Source of the DNA: Nakamurella antarctica
Lineage (GTDB): Bacteria > Actinomycetota > Actinomycetes > Mycobacteriales > Nakamurellaceae
NCBI RefSeq assembly: GCF_003860405.1
Contig: NZ_CP034170.1
Coordinates: 3,162,001 to 3,226,000, forward strand
Length of the DNA: 64,000 nt
Reading direction: 5' to 3'
A program made the position numbers and the translations under genes. Below, piece after piece: positions 8,377-16,122 of this stretch; positions within the stretch are counted from its first letter, which is position 1; each line of letters starts with the position of its first letter. Under the pieces are notes generated by a model. That model did no database searches. It was not told the origin of the DNA and saw only the letters and a program-made list of their open reading frames with translations.

Positions 8377-9753
8377 CTACCACCCTTCGGTGGCATCCCG
8401 CAGGCTGTTGTACTTGTCCCGCACCTGGGGGGTGGGGTCCGCGGTGAACTCCAGGGACTCAGCCGCGCTCCACGCGGGCGGCTCCTGCGTTCCGGCGAGT
8501 GCCCAAGCGGCTTGGCGAGCCGCGCCCAGAGCGACGTACTCACCTGCAGCCGGAACCACGACAGGCATCCCGAATACTGCCGGGGCTAGCTGCTGCACCG
8601 CACGGTTGCGAGATCCCCCGCCGATCATCAACACCCTGCTCGGTGTCACACCGAGTGCGTCGATGGCGTCGGCCAGCGAGCACAGCAGGCCCTCCACCGC
8701 TGCCCGCGCCAAGTCCTCGCGCTGCACGCCAGACGTCAGCCCGTGCATCACCCCCGTGGCAGTGGGCCGGTTCGGCGTCCGCTCGCCGTCCAAGTACGGG
8801 AGGTAGGTGAGGCCGCCCGCACCGGGCGCTGCGGCCAAAGCGAGGTCGGCAAAGGTCTCACGGTCGGCGCCGAGCAGACGAGCTGTGGAATCGAGGATCT
8901 TGGAGGCGTTGATCGTGCACGCCAGCGGCAGGTAGTTGCCGGTGGCGTCGGCGAACCCGGACGTCATCCCGCTCGGATCAGCTGAGGGCTGCGTCGCCAT
9001 ACAAAAAGCGGTGCCTGAGGTGCCGATTGAGACAACGACATCGCCATCTTGAAGCGAAAGACCAAGGGCGGCAGCCATATTGTCGCCCGTACCGGCTCCG
9101 AGAATTGTGCCGGAGGCGGTGCGCTGGGCCACCGCGCCGGGGGCGACGATGCGGGGAAGTGCGACATCATGTCCGACTGCCCAGGCAGCAACCTCGGGCA
9201 ACCAACTCCGCGACGCAGGCGAGTAGTAACCGGTACCCGAAGCATCGCCATGGTCGGTGGTGAATTCCCCGCGGCCAGCCAGCATCCAGGTCAAAAAGTC
9301 ATGCGGCAACAGTACAGCCGCGGTCCGAGCAGCATTGTCTGGTTCGTTTTCCAGCATCCACCGCAGCTTGGTCACCGTCATCGACGCAGTCGGAACAGAA
9401 CCGATCGCCGTGGCAGTTGCCTGCGCCCCGCCGAAGTAATCCACTACGGAGGCCGCTTGCGGTGCCGAACGCAAATCGTTCCATAGCAACGCGTCTCGAA
9501 CGCATTCGCCGGATGCGTCCAAGGCCACCATGCCGTGCTGCTGGCCACCGACGCTGATGGCCGAAGCACGCTCGAGAAGTCCCGCTCCGGCCTGCTGCAG
9601 TGCCTCCCACCATGCCCGCGGGTCAACCGAAGTGCCCTGGGGGTGCGGCGCCGTCGCCTCATCCACCACCACCCCGTCCTCGGCGCGCACCAACAGCACC
9701 TTGGTGGATTGGGTGGATGAATCAATCCCAGCAACGAGGGTTTCGGAGGACAT
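8377..9753 (-). CDS. xylB: Xylulokinase
   Basis: 458 residues of the FGGY carbohydrate kinase family. The N-terminal half has the phosphate-binding motif DSSTQSTKVLLV near residue 11 and QQHGMVALD near 70. The C-terminal half has GTGDNMAAALG near 220, where the catalytic aspartate lies, YLPYLDGERTPNRP near 320 and GGGSRNRAVQQL near 380. It phosphorylates D-xylulose for the pentose phosphate pathway, in the cytosol. ATG with GAAGGAG. It follows xylA, but a strong hairpin lies between them, so it may have its own promoter or be expressed below xylA. Confidence 0.94.
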   Translation of the reverse strand: MSSETLVAGIDSSTQSTKVLLVRAEDGVVVDEATAPHPQGTSVDPRAWWEALQQAGAGLLERASAISVGGQQHGMVALDASGECVRDALLWNDLRSAPQAASVVDYFGGAQATATAIGSVPTASMTVTKLRWMLENEPDNAARTAAVLLPHDFLTWMLAGRGEFTTDHGDASGTGYYSPASRSWLPEVAAWAVGHDVALPRIVAPGAVAQRTASGTILGAGTGDNMAAALGLSLQDGDVVVSIGTSGTAFCMATQPSADPSGMTSGFADATGNYLPLACTINASKILDSTARLLGADRETFADLALAAAPGAGGLTYLPYLDGERTPNRPTATGVMHGLTSGVQREDLARAAVEGLLCSLADAIDALGVTPSRVLMIGGGSRNRAVQQLAPAVFGMPVVVPAAGEYVALGAARQAAWALAGTQEPPAWSAAESLEFTADPTPQVRDKYNSLRDATEGW

Positions 9754-9830
9754 GCGGCTCCTTCAAGGCGGATCAGCAGAGACGGTTAATTGCGGTTACT
9801 ACCAATATCAACTGCTGGGCGAACAAAACA

Positions 9831-9872
9831 CACAGCGCACAGCGTCGGCCCGTGGCGACACTGTGCGCTGTG
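9831..9872 (-). terminator. Terminator-like hairpin between xylA and xylB
   Basis: A 12-bp perfect stem (9831-9842 with 9861-9872) continues after one mismatch through GTCG/CGAC. Read on the minus strand it is followed by TGTTTTGTTC, a moderate U tract. A second perfect 6-bp hairpin with a TTTT loop sits at 9884-9899, nearer the xylA stop. Together they should reduce readthrough from xylA into xylB. Confidence 0.65.
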
Positions 9873-9927
9873 CAATAACTTTCGCGGCGTTTTCGCCGCA
9901 ACAATCAATCAGGGGGAGAAAAGGAGA

Positions 9928-11115
9928 CTAGCGAGCGCCGATTGCGTGCTCAACCGCCAGTTGGTTCAGGTGCACGAAGCCGAAGTTACGCTCCCCAGCC
10001 GCTGCGACATCGAAGTCTTCGAAGCTCGCGGTGTCCGCGAGGAGATCTGCCGTGGTCTCCCCCGCGGCCAACGTCGACTCTGCCAACTCGAGAACGCCAG
10101 AGGCTTCCAGTGCGGCCTGCACTTCCGGGTCACTGCGGAATGCGAGTGCGCGTTCCTTCAGCAACAGGTAGGTCTGCATGTTGGCCTTGACCGACGCCCA
10201 GACACCGTCTTCGCCTTCGGTCCTCGAGGGCTTGTAGTCGAAGTGACGGGCACCGTTGTAGCGAGGTCCACCGCCCGGGAAGCCGTTCTCGATCAGGTCC
10301 ACGGTGAAGAAGGAGGAGAGCAGGTCGCCGTGGCCGAAGCACAGGTCCTGGTCGAACTTGATCGAGCGCTGACCGTTGAGGTCGATGTGGAACAGCTTGC
10401 CCGACCACATCGCCTGCGCAATGGCGTGGGTGAAGTTCAGGCCCGCCATTTGCTCGTGGCCGGTTTCCGGGTTGAGGCCGACGATGTCGGCGTGTTCCAA
10501 CTCGTTGATGAAGGCGAGCGCGTGCCCGACGGTCGGCAGCAGGATGTCGCCGCGTGGCTCGTTCGGCTTGGGCTCGAGAGCGATCTTCAGGTCGTAGCCC
10601 TGTTCCTTGATATAGCCGGCAACCAAGTCGACGCCCTCGCGGTAGCGGTTGAGGGCAGCGTGGATGTCCTTGGAGCCGTCGTACTCGGCGCCTTCGCGGC
10701 CGCCCCACATGACGAAGACAGTGGCGCCGAGCTGGGCTGCCAGGTCAACATTGCGGAGTACCTTGCGGAGCGCGAATCGCCGGATGCTGCGGTCGTTCGA
10801 CGTGAATCCACCATCTTTGAACACCGGGGGGGAGAAAAGGTTAGTGGTTACCATTTCCACGACGAGGCCAGCGGACTTCGTGGCTTCGGTGAAGTCGGAG
10901 ATGATCTTGTCACGGGTTGCCGCGTCCGATCCGAAGGGGATGAGGTCGTCGTCGTGCAGGGTGACGCCCCAGACGCCAGCTTCGGCGAGTTTGTGGACTG
11001 CGCCGATAACGTCCAGCTCGGGGCGAACCGCATCGCCGAACTGGTCGCGGCCCTGCCAGCCGATGGTCCAAAGACCGAAGGAGAATTTGTCCGCCGGGGT
11101 GGGAGCAATTGTCAT
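9928..11115 (-). CDS. xylA: Xylose isomerase
   Basis: 395 residues from the ATG at 11115; the frame continues 43 codons upstream through the operator and has no family match there. Active-site motifs are clear: [12 protein letters not shown] (catalytic His and Asp, about 52-63), [12 protein letters not shown] near 135, [12 protein letters not shown] near 178 (metal-ligand Glu and the catalytic Lys), [10 protein letters not shown] near 212, and the metal site [11 protein letters not shown] near 250. It converts D-xylose to D-xylulose using two divalent metals. Length and sequence fit the group I (actinobacterial) enzymes. An XylR-type site lies about 75 bp upstream. Confidence 0.96.
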   Translation of the reverse strand: MTIAPTPADKFSFGLWTIGWQGRDQFGDAVRPELDVIGAVHKLAEAGVWGVTLHDDDLIPFGSDAATRDKIISDFTEATKSAGLVVEMVTTNLFSPPVFKDGGFTSNDRSIRRFALRKVLRNVDLAAQLGATVFVMWGGREGAEYDGSKDIHAALNRYREGVDLVAGYIKEQGYDLKIALEPKPNEPRGDILLPTVGHALAFINELEHADIVGLNPETGHEQMAGLNFTHAIAQAMWSGKLFHIDLNGQRSIKFDQDLCFGHGDLLSSFFTVDLIENGFPGGGPRYNGARHFDYKPSRTEGEDGVWASVKANMQTYLLLKERALAFRSDPEVQAALEASGVLELAESTLAAGETTADLLADTASFEDFDVAAAGERNFGFVHLNQLAVEHAIGAR

Positions 11116-11190
11116 GATGTCGACCTCGTTGTCAGACCGCCGGAACCGGCGATGCGGTGGGAGCGGCAGCAGACGATGAGCCTGCCAGCT

Positions 11191-11204
11191 AAACCAATTG
11201 TTTA
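11191..11204. promoter_or_regulatory. Putative XylR operator in front of xylA
   Basis: AAACCAATTGTTTA approximates a 14-bp palindrome (TAAACAATTGTTTA, 12 of 14). The 10 bases CAATTGTTTA are identical to those in the xylF-xylR intergenic site at 14797-14806. It lies just downstream, in the sense of transcription, of a possible minus-strand -10 TATAGT (11218-11213), a position suited to repression. Confidence 0.6.
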
Positions 11205-11220
11205 TTGACTGAACTATAAC

Positions 11221-11252
11221 GCAGCCGGGCGGACAATGGTCCACCCGGCTGC
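11221..11252 (-). terminator. Hairpin after xylH
   Basis: Nine perfect base pairs (11221-11229 with 11244-11252) are extended by GGA/TCC after one mismatch. It lies 28 bp after the xylH stop. The minus-strand sequence after it is GTTATAGTTC, only weakly U-rich and probably overlapping the xylA promoter, so termination should be partial. Confidence 0.5.
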
Positions 11253-11279
11253 ATCAATTTTATGAGGAAAAAAGTGGAA

Positions 11280-12590
11280 CTAACCGCCGCTACCTGCAGT
11301 GCGCTTGCGGCTGATGGCGTCAACGCTCGCCGCGAGGAGCAGCACTAGGCCGGTGATCAAGAACTTGATGCTCGATTCCAACCCCAGCAAGCCGAGGCCA
11401 TTGTCGATGAGTGCAATTACCAGGCCGCCGATGATGGCGTCGCGAGCCTTACCCTTGCCGCCGAACAGTGACGTACCGCCGATAACGGCAGCAGCGACTG
11501 CATACAGCAAAGTGTTGCCAGCACCCGCATCTGCGGTCACGGACGACAGTCGCGAGGTGGCGATAATTCCAGACAGGACGGCCATCGACGAACAAATCAC
11601 GAAGCACATCACGGTGATTTTGCCGACCTTGATACCTGCGCGGCGGGCGGCCTCAGGATTGCCACCCACTGCGTAGATGTAGCGGCCAAAAGCGGTTCGG
11701 TTCTGCACGAATGTCCAGATCACCAACAGCACCGCGACAAGGGGGGCCACCCAGGGGATACCGCTCAGGTCAACGGTCGCTCGAACGCGTTCTGCCGCCC
11801 GGTTGGTGCTGAGCACGGCGGTTGCTGCCAAGAGCAGCACGCTAATAACTGCGATGCGGATGACGATGACGGCCATGGGAGGGGTCACCAGGTCTCGTGC
11901 TCGCCGCGAACGCCACACCCAGAGGTTCAAGGCTGCGTAGGCGACCAGCGCAAGGATGACGACGATCCATCCGGTTGTCACAGGCATGTTGGAGTTGGAG
12001 ATCCCGACGATGATCGGATCGTTGATCCGGACCGTCCCGCCGTTACCGATCAAGAACAGGGTCAACCCCTGCCACGCGAGGAAAAACGCGAGCGTTACGA
12101 CGAAGCTGGGGATTCCCACCTTTGAGACCAGGAGGCCGGTGATGAAACCCAGCACCACTCCTGTTACCAATGCCGCAAGCACTGCCACCCACCAGGAGTA
12201 GCCCTGCTTCAGGATCATTTGTGCCATGACTGCGGCGCCAACACCGCCTGTCACTCCGGCGGAGAGGTCGATATGCCCGAGCAGCAGCACGAACCCGACA
12301 CCCATTGCGAGCACGCAGATGGCACCCGCCTGGGTGATCAAGTTTGCAAAGTTCCCCGGGGTGACGAAGTTTTGGCCGCTGGGGATCACGATCCCAAATA
12401 ACAACAGAAGGAAGAACAACCCGAGAATTGCTGGGAGTGAGCCGATGTCGCCCGAACGGAGCTTGTTGACGTAGCCCCGGAAGTACTGTTTTAAAGAACC
12501 GCTCTCGGTGCTGTCCCCGGCGAACGAGGCTCGTGCTTGGAGGTCGGCCGCGGCTGGCTCACCTTTGCCAAGCTTGATTGGATTGGTCAT
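11280..12590 (-). CDS. xylH: Xylose ABC transporter permease
   Basis: 436 residues with about ten or more hydrophobic helices, matching the BPD_transp_2 family of monosaccharide ABC permeases. The conserved helix-loop AVGGNPEAARRAGI near residue 305 is the EAA-like motif that contacts the ATPase. An extended soluble N-terminus (about 45 residues) precedes the first helix. Its ATG overlaps the xylG stop by 4 bp (ATGA), so the two are translationally coupled. It forms the membrane channel for xylose with XylG and XylF. Confidence 0.92.
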   Translation of the reverse strand: MTNPIKLGKGEPAAADLQARASFAGDSTESGSLKQYFRGYVNKLRSGDIGSLPAILGLFFLLLLFGIVIPSGQNFVTPGNFANLITQAGAICVLAMGVGFVLLLGHIDLSAGVTGGVGAAVMAQMILKQGYSWWVAVLAALVTGVVLGFITGLLVSKVGIPSFVVTLAFFLAWQGLTLFLIGNGGTVRINDPIIVGISNSNMPVTTGWIVVILALVAYAALNLWVWRSRRARDLVTPPMAVIVIRIAVISVLLLAATAVLSTNRAAERVRATVDLSGIPWVAPLVAVLLVIWTFVQNRTAFGRYIYAVGGNPEAARRAGIKVGKITVMCFVICSSMAVLSGIIATSRLSSVTADAGAGNTLLYAVAAAVIGGTSLFGGKGKARDAIIGGLVIALIDNGLGLLGLESSIKFLITGLVLLLAASVDAISRKRTAGSGG

Positions 12591-13372
12591 ACGGTCGTCC
12601 CCGTTTCGGCAGCGTTGAGGCCCAAGGAACCCGAGCGTCCCGTGGTGATCAGTTCCACCACTTCACGGTTCGTCACCTCGGAGGTTGTCAGATCTGCCGC
12701 TACCCGTCCCAGATAGAGCGGGATGATCCGATCGGAGACCTCAAAAACGTCATTCATATTGTGGCTGATGAGCAAAACGCCTAGTCCGTTATCCGCGAGG
12801 CGGCGAACCAGGTCGAGCACCTGACGGGTCTGAGCCACGCCCAAGGCCGCCGTCGGTTCGTCGAGCAACACCACTTGTGAGTTCCACAGAACCGACTTGG
12901 CGATTGCCACTGTCTGCCGCTGGCCACCGGACAGGCTCGAAACCTTCTGGCGAACGGAGGAAACTGTCCGCACCGAAAGAGAGGCCAAGGTTTCTCTGGC
13001 CAAGATCTCCATCTTGACTTCGTCCAACACGAGGCCAGCTTTTGGCTCGCGACCCAGGAACATGTTTTGCACAATGTCGAGGTTGTCGCAGAGAGCCAAA
13101 TCCTGATACACAATTTCGATGCCGAGGGCAGCCGCGTCACGGGGGCTGTGAACCTTGACGGCGTTACCGGCGAAGTTGTATTCCCCGGAATCAATCGCGT
13201 GGATTCCGGCGATGCATTTCACCAAAGTTGATTTGCCAGCGCCGTTATCACCTACCAGCGCCGTTACCTGGCCGGGGTAGATAGCGAGATCTACCCCGTG
13301 CAATACCTGCACAGGACCAAAGCTTTTATTCACTCCCCGCAATTCGAGCAACGGTGCTCCGGAGTTCGTCAT
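12587..13372 (-). CDS. xylG: Xylose ABC transporter ATPase, single-domain type
   Basis: 261 residues, one ABC domain. Walker A is GDNGAGKSTLVK near residue 40, the signature is SSLSGGQRQTVAIAK near 145, Walker B is VVLLDEPTAAL near 167 and the switch histidine is in LLISHNM near 200. Enterobacterial XylG and most CUT2 ATPases have two fused ABC domains of about 500 residues; this short form must act as a dimer, as is common in actinobacteria. It lies downstream of xylF across a 111-bp gap holding a strong hairpin. Confidence 0.92.
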   Translation of the reverse strand: MTNSGAPLLELRGVNKSFGPVQVLHGVDLAIYPGQVTALVGDNGAGKSTLVKCIAGIHAIDSGEYNFAGNAVKVHSPRDAAALGIEIVYQDLALCDNLDIVQNMFLGREPKAGLVLDEVKMEILARETLASLSVRTVSSVRQKVSSLSGGQRQTVAIAKSVLWNSQVVLLDEPTAALGVAQTRQVLDLVRRLADNGLGVLLISHNMNDVFEVSDRIIPLYLGRVAADLTTSEVTNREVVELITTGRSGSLGLNAAETGTTV

Positions 13373-13414
13373 TCGTTCGCTATCCCCTTAGGCGTCGGCG
13401 CGGATCAAACAAAA

Positions 13415-13455
13415 CTGATCAGGGGTGAGTCCTCGTCGGAGTCACCCCTGATCAG
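13415..13455 (-). terminator. Strong hairpin between xylF and xylG
   Basis: A perfect 14-bp inverted repeat (13415-13428 with 13442-13455) encloses a 13-base loop and is followed on the minus strand by TTTTGTTTGATCC. It is a rho-independent terminator by shape. Because xylG and xylH have no other obvious promoter, it probably acts as a partial terminator or 3' stabiliser that makes the binding protein more abundant than the channel. Confidence 0.75.
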
Positions 13456-13483
13456 GAAAACATGTACTTCCTAGAATTCGGTG

Positions 13484-14698
13484 TTACTTGATGCCAGCCG
13501 CGTCGCAAGCAGCCTTGTAGGCCTCAATGCACAGGTCGGCCGCTTTCACGTAGCCATCGTCAACGACGTCCTTGACGTTGTCCTTGGTGATGATCTGCGG
13601 GGTCTCGAGCACCGAAGGAACTTCGCGGTTGGACACGGTGTCCATAACCTTTCCGTTGGTGGTGCCTTCCTTGCCGGTGGCCAGCGCAATTGCCAGGCCG
13701 GAAGCCGCAGCGGCAACCTTCTTGATCGCCTTGTAGACGGTCATGCACTGGTCGCCCACGAGAATGTTCTGCAGACCTTCAACGGTCGCGTCCTGTCCGG
13801 TGACGAAGACCTTTCCGTTCAGACCGTTCTTCTTCAAGACCGAGATGGTGGCGTTGCCGAGGCCATCGTTAGCTGCAAGAACGCCGTCAATCTTGCCGCC
13901 CTGAGCGGTGAACATCTGCTCGAAGATGGTTGCTGCCTGCTGGTTGTCCCAGTCCGGAACAGCCTGCTCGTCGAGAACCTTGTAGTTGGTCATCGGGTCT
14001 AGGACCGAGTGCGCTCCCTTGGAGAAGGAAGTTGCGTTCGAGTCGGTGGGGGAGCCGTTCAAGTAGACAATGTTCTTGTCGCCTGCGCCGAGGCAACCGG
14101 CCAAGCCCTGTCCCTGCAATTCGCCGACCTTGACGTTGTCGAAGGAGACGTAGTAGTCAGCGACTCCGCCGAGGGTCAAGCGGTCGTAGTCGATGGTCTT
14201 GACGCCGGCTTCGGCGGCCTTCTTCTCGATCGCTGCGCCGGACTCGTTGTCCAGGTTGACGATCATCAGGACGGTGACGCCCGAGTTGATCATCTGATCT
14301 GCGATGGTGGCCATGGCGGCCTTGTCGCCCTGTGCGTTCTGGATGTCGAACTCAACGCCAGCGGCCTTGAACGCCTCGGACAGTGCCGGGCGGTCCGCTG
14401 TTTCCCAGCGAGCGGAGGACTTGGAGTCGGGAAGGATGACGCCGATCTTGCCAACACCACCCGCTGCGGGAGCCGCAGAGCTGGAGGAGGCTGCCGGAGC
14501 TTCGGAGCTCATGCTGCTGGTCATCGCTGCTGAAGATTCAGAGCTGCTGGAAGAAGATGCGGGGGCAGCCGAGCTGGAGGCTGCGGGCGCTGCTGCACTG
14601 CTTGATGATGCTGCGGTCTTGGAATCAGAGCCACACGCTGCGACGAGCAGCGTTGTTGCGGCCAAGAGTCCGATCAGGCTGACAGACCTGTTGTTCAT
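13484..14698 (-). CDS. xylF: Xylose-binding lipoprotein of the ABC transporter
   Basis: 404 residues from the ATG at 14698 (GGGAGC upstream); the frame opens 20 codons earlier but the signal peptide fixes this start. A signal sequence ends in the lipobox LVAAC (Cys near 22), so the protein is lipid-anchored outside the membrane. A low-complexity Ser/Ala linker (about 28-80) joins it to a periplasmic-binding fold of type I (about 85-400), with IGVILPDSKSSARWETADRP at its start and a C-terminal pair of cysteines. It captures D-xylose or a related sugar for XylGH. Context with xylA/xylB/XylR supports xylose. Confidence 0.93.
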   Translation of the reverse strand: MNNRSVSLIGLLAATTLLVAACGSDSKTAASSSSAAAPAASSSAAPASSSSSSESSAAMTSSMSSEAPAASSSSAAPAAGGVGKIGVILPDSKSSARWETADRPALSEAFKAAGVEFDIQNAQGDKAAMATIADQMINSGVTVLMIVNLDNESGAAIEKKAAEAGVKTIDYDRLTLGGVADYYVSFDNVKVGELQGQGLAGCLGAGDKNIVYLNGSPTDSNATSFSKGAHSVLDPMTNYKVLDEQAVPDWDNQQAATIFEQMFTAQGGKIDGVLAANDGLGNATISVLKKNGLNGKVFVTGQDATVEGLQNILVGDQCMTVYKAIKKVAAAASGLAIALATGKEGTTNGKVMDTVSNREVPSVLETPQIITKDNVKDVVDDGYVKAADLCIEAYKAACDAAGIK

Positions 14699-14742
14699 GT
14701 AAAGCTCCCTTCGGCCGTCGACCAGGGTGGTAGGCGGCAGGC

Positions 14743-14756
14743 GTTTCAAGTGAAAC
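14743..14756. promoter_or_regulatory. Second palindrome upstream of xylF
   Basis: GTTTCAAGTGAAAC has two perfect 6-bp arms (GTTTCA/TGAAAC) around two bases, 45 bp before the xylF start. It could be a second operator or the site of another regulator. Unlike the CAATTGTTTA site it is not repeated at xylA. Confidence 0.4.
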
Positions 14757-14792
14757 ATGCCACCATCTGGATGTGAGATCGAGCACGAAACG

Positions 14793-14806
14793 ATAACAAT
14801 TGTTTA
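14793..14806. promoter_or_regulatory. Putative XylR operator between xylF and xylR
   Basis: ATAACAATTGTTTA matches the palindrome TAAACAATTGTTTA at 12 of 14 positions and shares CAATTGTTTA with the xylA site. It sits in the divergent intergenic region where one bound regulator could control xylF and its own gene. Confidence 0.62.
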
Positions 14807-14850
14807 GAGGCGAAACAAACACCCCAACGAGCCTGAGGTACCTTGACGCG

Positions 14851-16101
14851 ATGACCACCCATCAGCTCCCTGGGCAGCGCTCACCATTGGGGAGCGGAGC
14901 GGTGCGCCAAGAGCACCTGCGCGAACACAACATTTCGCTGGTGCTCGCCTCTGTGATGCACGATGAGCGAAATCCTTCTCGGGCCGACATTGCGGCGCAG
15001 ACTGGGCTGACAAGGGCAACTGTCTCCTCCCTCGTTGATCGACTCATTGCGGGCCGCTTAGTGACTGAACTCAGCCCTGGCGCCTCTCCCAAGGCTGGTC
15101 GACCCGCGGTACCCCTCGTTCCGTCAGCAGGAACGGTAGCGGCGCTCGGCGTCGAGGTTAACGTCGACTACTTAGCCGTTCGCGCGCTCGATCTCGCCGG
15201 AAACGTCATCATTGACAAGCTCATGCCAGGAGACTTTCGGCACAGCGACTATGCCGTGGTGCTGCGAGAACTTGCAGGCCTGACCACCAAGGTGCTGGCC
15301 TCACTTCAGCGCCGCGGGATCCCCGTGGTCGGCGCGTGTCTGGCGCTCCCCGGCCTTGTCGACCTGGAAACCGGCCCGCTACGGCACGCGCCGAACCTCG
15401 GGTGGCGCGATCTTGATGTGGTCGCATACCTACGCAAACGCGGCCGGATGTCCCGGCTCAAACTACTCGTAGCCAACGAGGCGAACGTTGCCGCGCTCGC
15501 TGAAGCCAACGCGCTCCGCGGCCAGCATATCGACAGCTTTGTCTATATCTCCGGCGAGGTTGGCATCGGCGCTGCCATGGTGCTCGGGGGCCGGGTGCGG
15601 TCCGGCGCCCACGGCTGGGGCGGCGAGATCGGGCATGTGGTGATCGAGCCCAGCGGTCCACGATGCACCTGCGGATCTACCGGCTGCCTCGAGCGGTACG
15701 CGGGAAAGGATGCCCTGATGGCGGCAGCGGGCCTAGATTCGAAGGCCTCTGTCGAAGCGCTGCTGCTGGCAGCGCAAGGCGGAGAGCCTCTCGCAGTCAG
15801 CTCAGTGGCTGCAGGGGGCCGCGCACTCGGGCTCGCGCTGGCGAATTTTGTCAATCTTGTCGACATCGAAACCATCGTCCTCGGGGGCATCTACGCCTCT
15901 CTGGCACCGGTACTTACGCCCTACGTGGAAGCGGAGCTCGCGACCCGGGTGATGTCGGCGCCTTGGGCCTCCCCCACTGTCCGAGTTGCCATGCTTGGCC
16001 AGCACGCGGCCGTTACAGGTGGTGCGCTGACCGTAATCGAGTCTCTGGTCGCCGACCCCGAGGCCTGGATGTCCGGAGCGTTGGAGCTGACAAGCTCCTG
16101 A
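14851..16101 (+). CDS. xylR: ROK-family xylose-responsive regulator
   Basis: 416 residues from the ATG at 14851. The frame opens 17 codons earlier (14800), but that start would lie inside the putative operator; GAGG about 12 bases before the chosen ATG is acceptable. A winged helix-turn-helix (about 35-85; SRADIAAQTGLTRATVSSLV) is followed by a ROK sugar-kinase-like domain (about 105-400) with the zinc motif CTCGSTGCLE near residue 272. ROK regulators such as XylR and NagC bind palindromes and release them on binding sugar. Divergent placement next to xylF makes xylose the likely signal; repression is the default inference. Confidence 0.88.
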   Translation: MTTHQLPGQRSPLGSGAVRQEHLREHNISLVLASVMHDERNPSRADIAAQTGLTRATVSSLVDRLIAGRLVTELSPGASPKAGRPAVPLVPSAGTVAALGVEVNVDYLAVRALDLAGNVIIDKLMPGDFRHSDYAVVLRELAGLTTKVLASLQRRGIPVVGACLALPGLVDLETGPLRHAPNLGWRDLDVVAYLRKRGRMSRLKLLVANEANVAALAEANALRGQHIDSFVYISGEVGIGAAMVLGGRVRSGAHGWGGEIGHVVIEPSGPRCTCGSTGCLERYAGKDALMAAAGLDSKASVEALLLAAQGGEPLAVSSVAAGGRALGLALANFVNLVDIETIVLGGIYASLAPVLTPYVEAELATRVMSAPWASPTVRVAMLGQHAAVTGGALTVIESLVADPEAWMSGALELTSS

Positions 16102-16122
16102 CGACAGGTCCGCGTTGGTGTT

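Noticed and set aside
9790-11208. 472-residue plus-strand frame opposite xylA
   Set aside because: Complement of the xylose isomerase gene with no recognisable domain; xylA motifs are complete.
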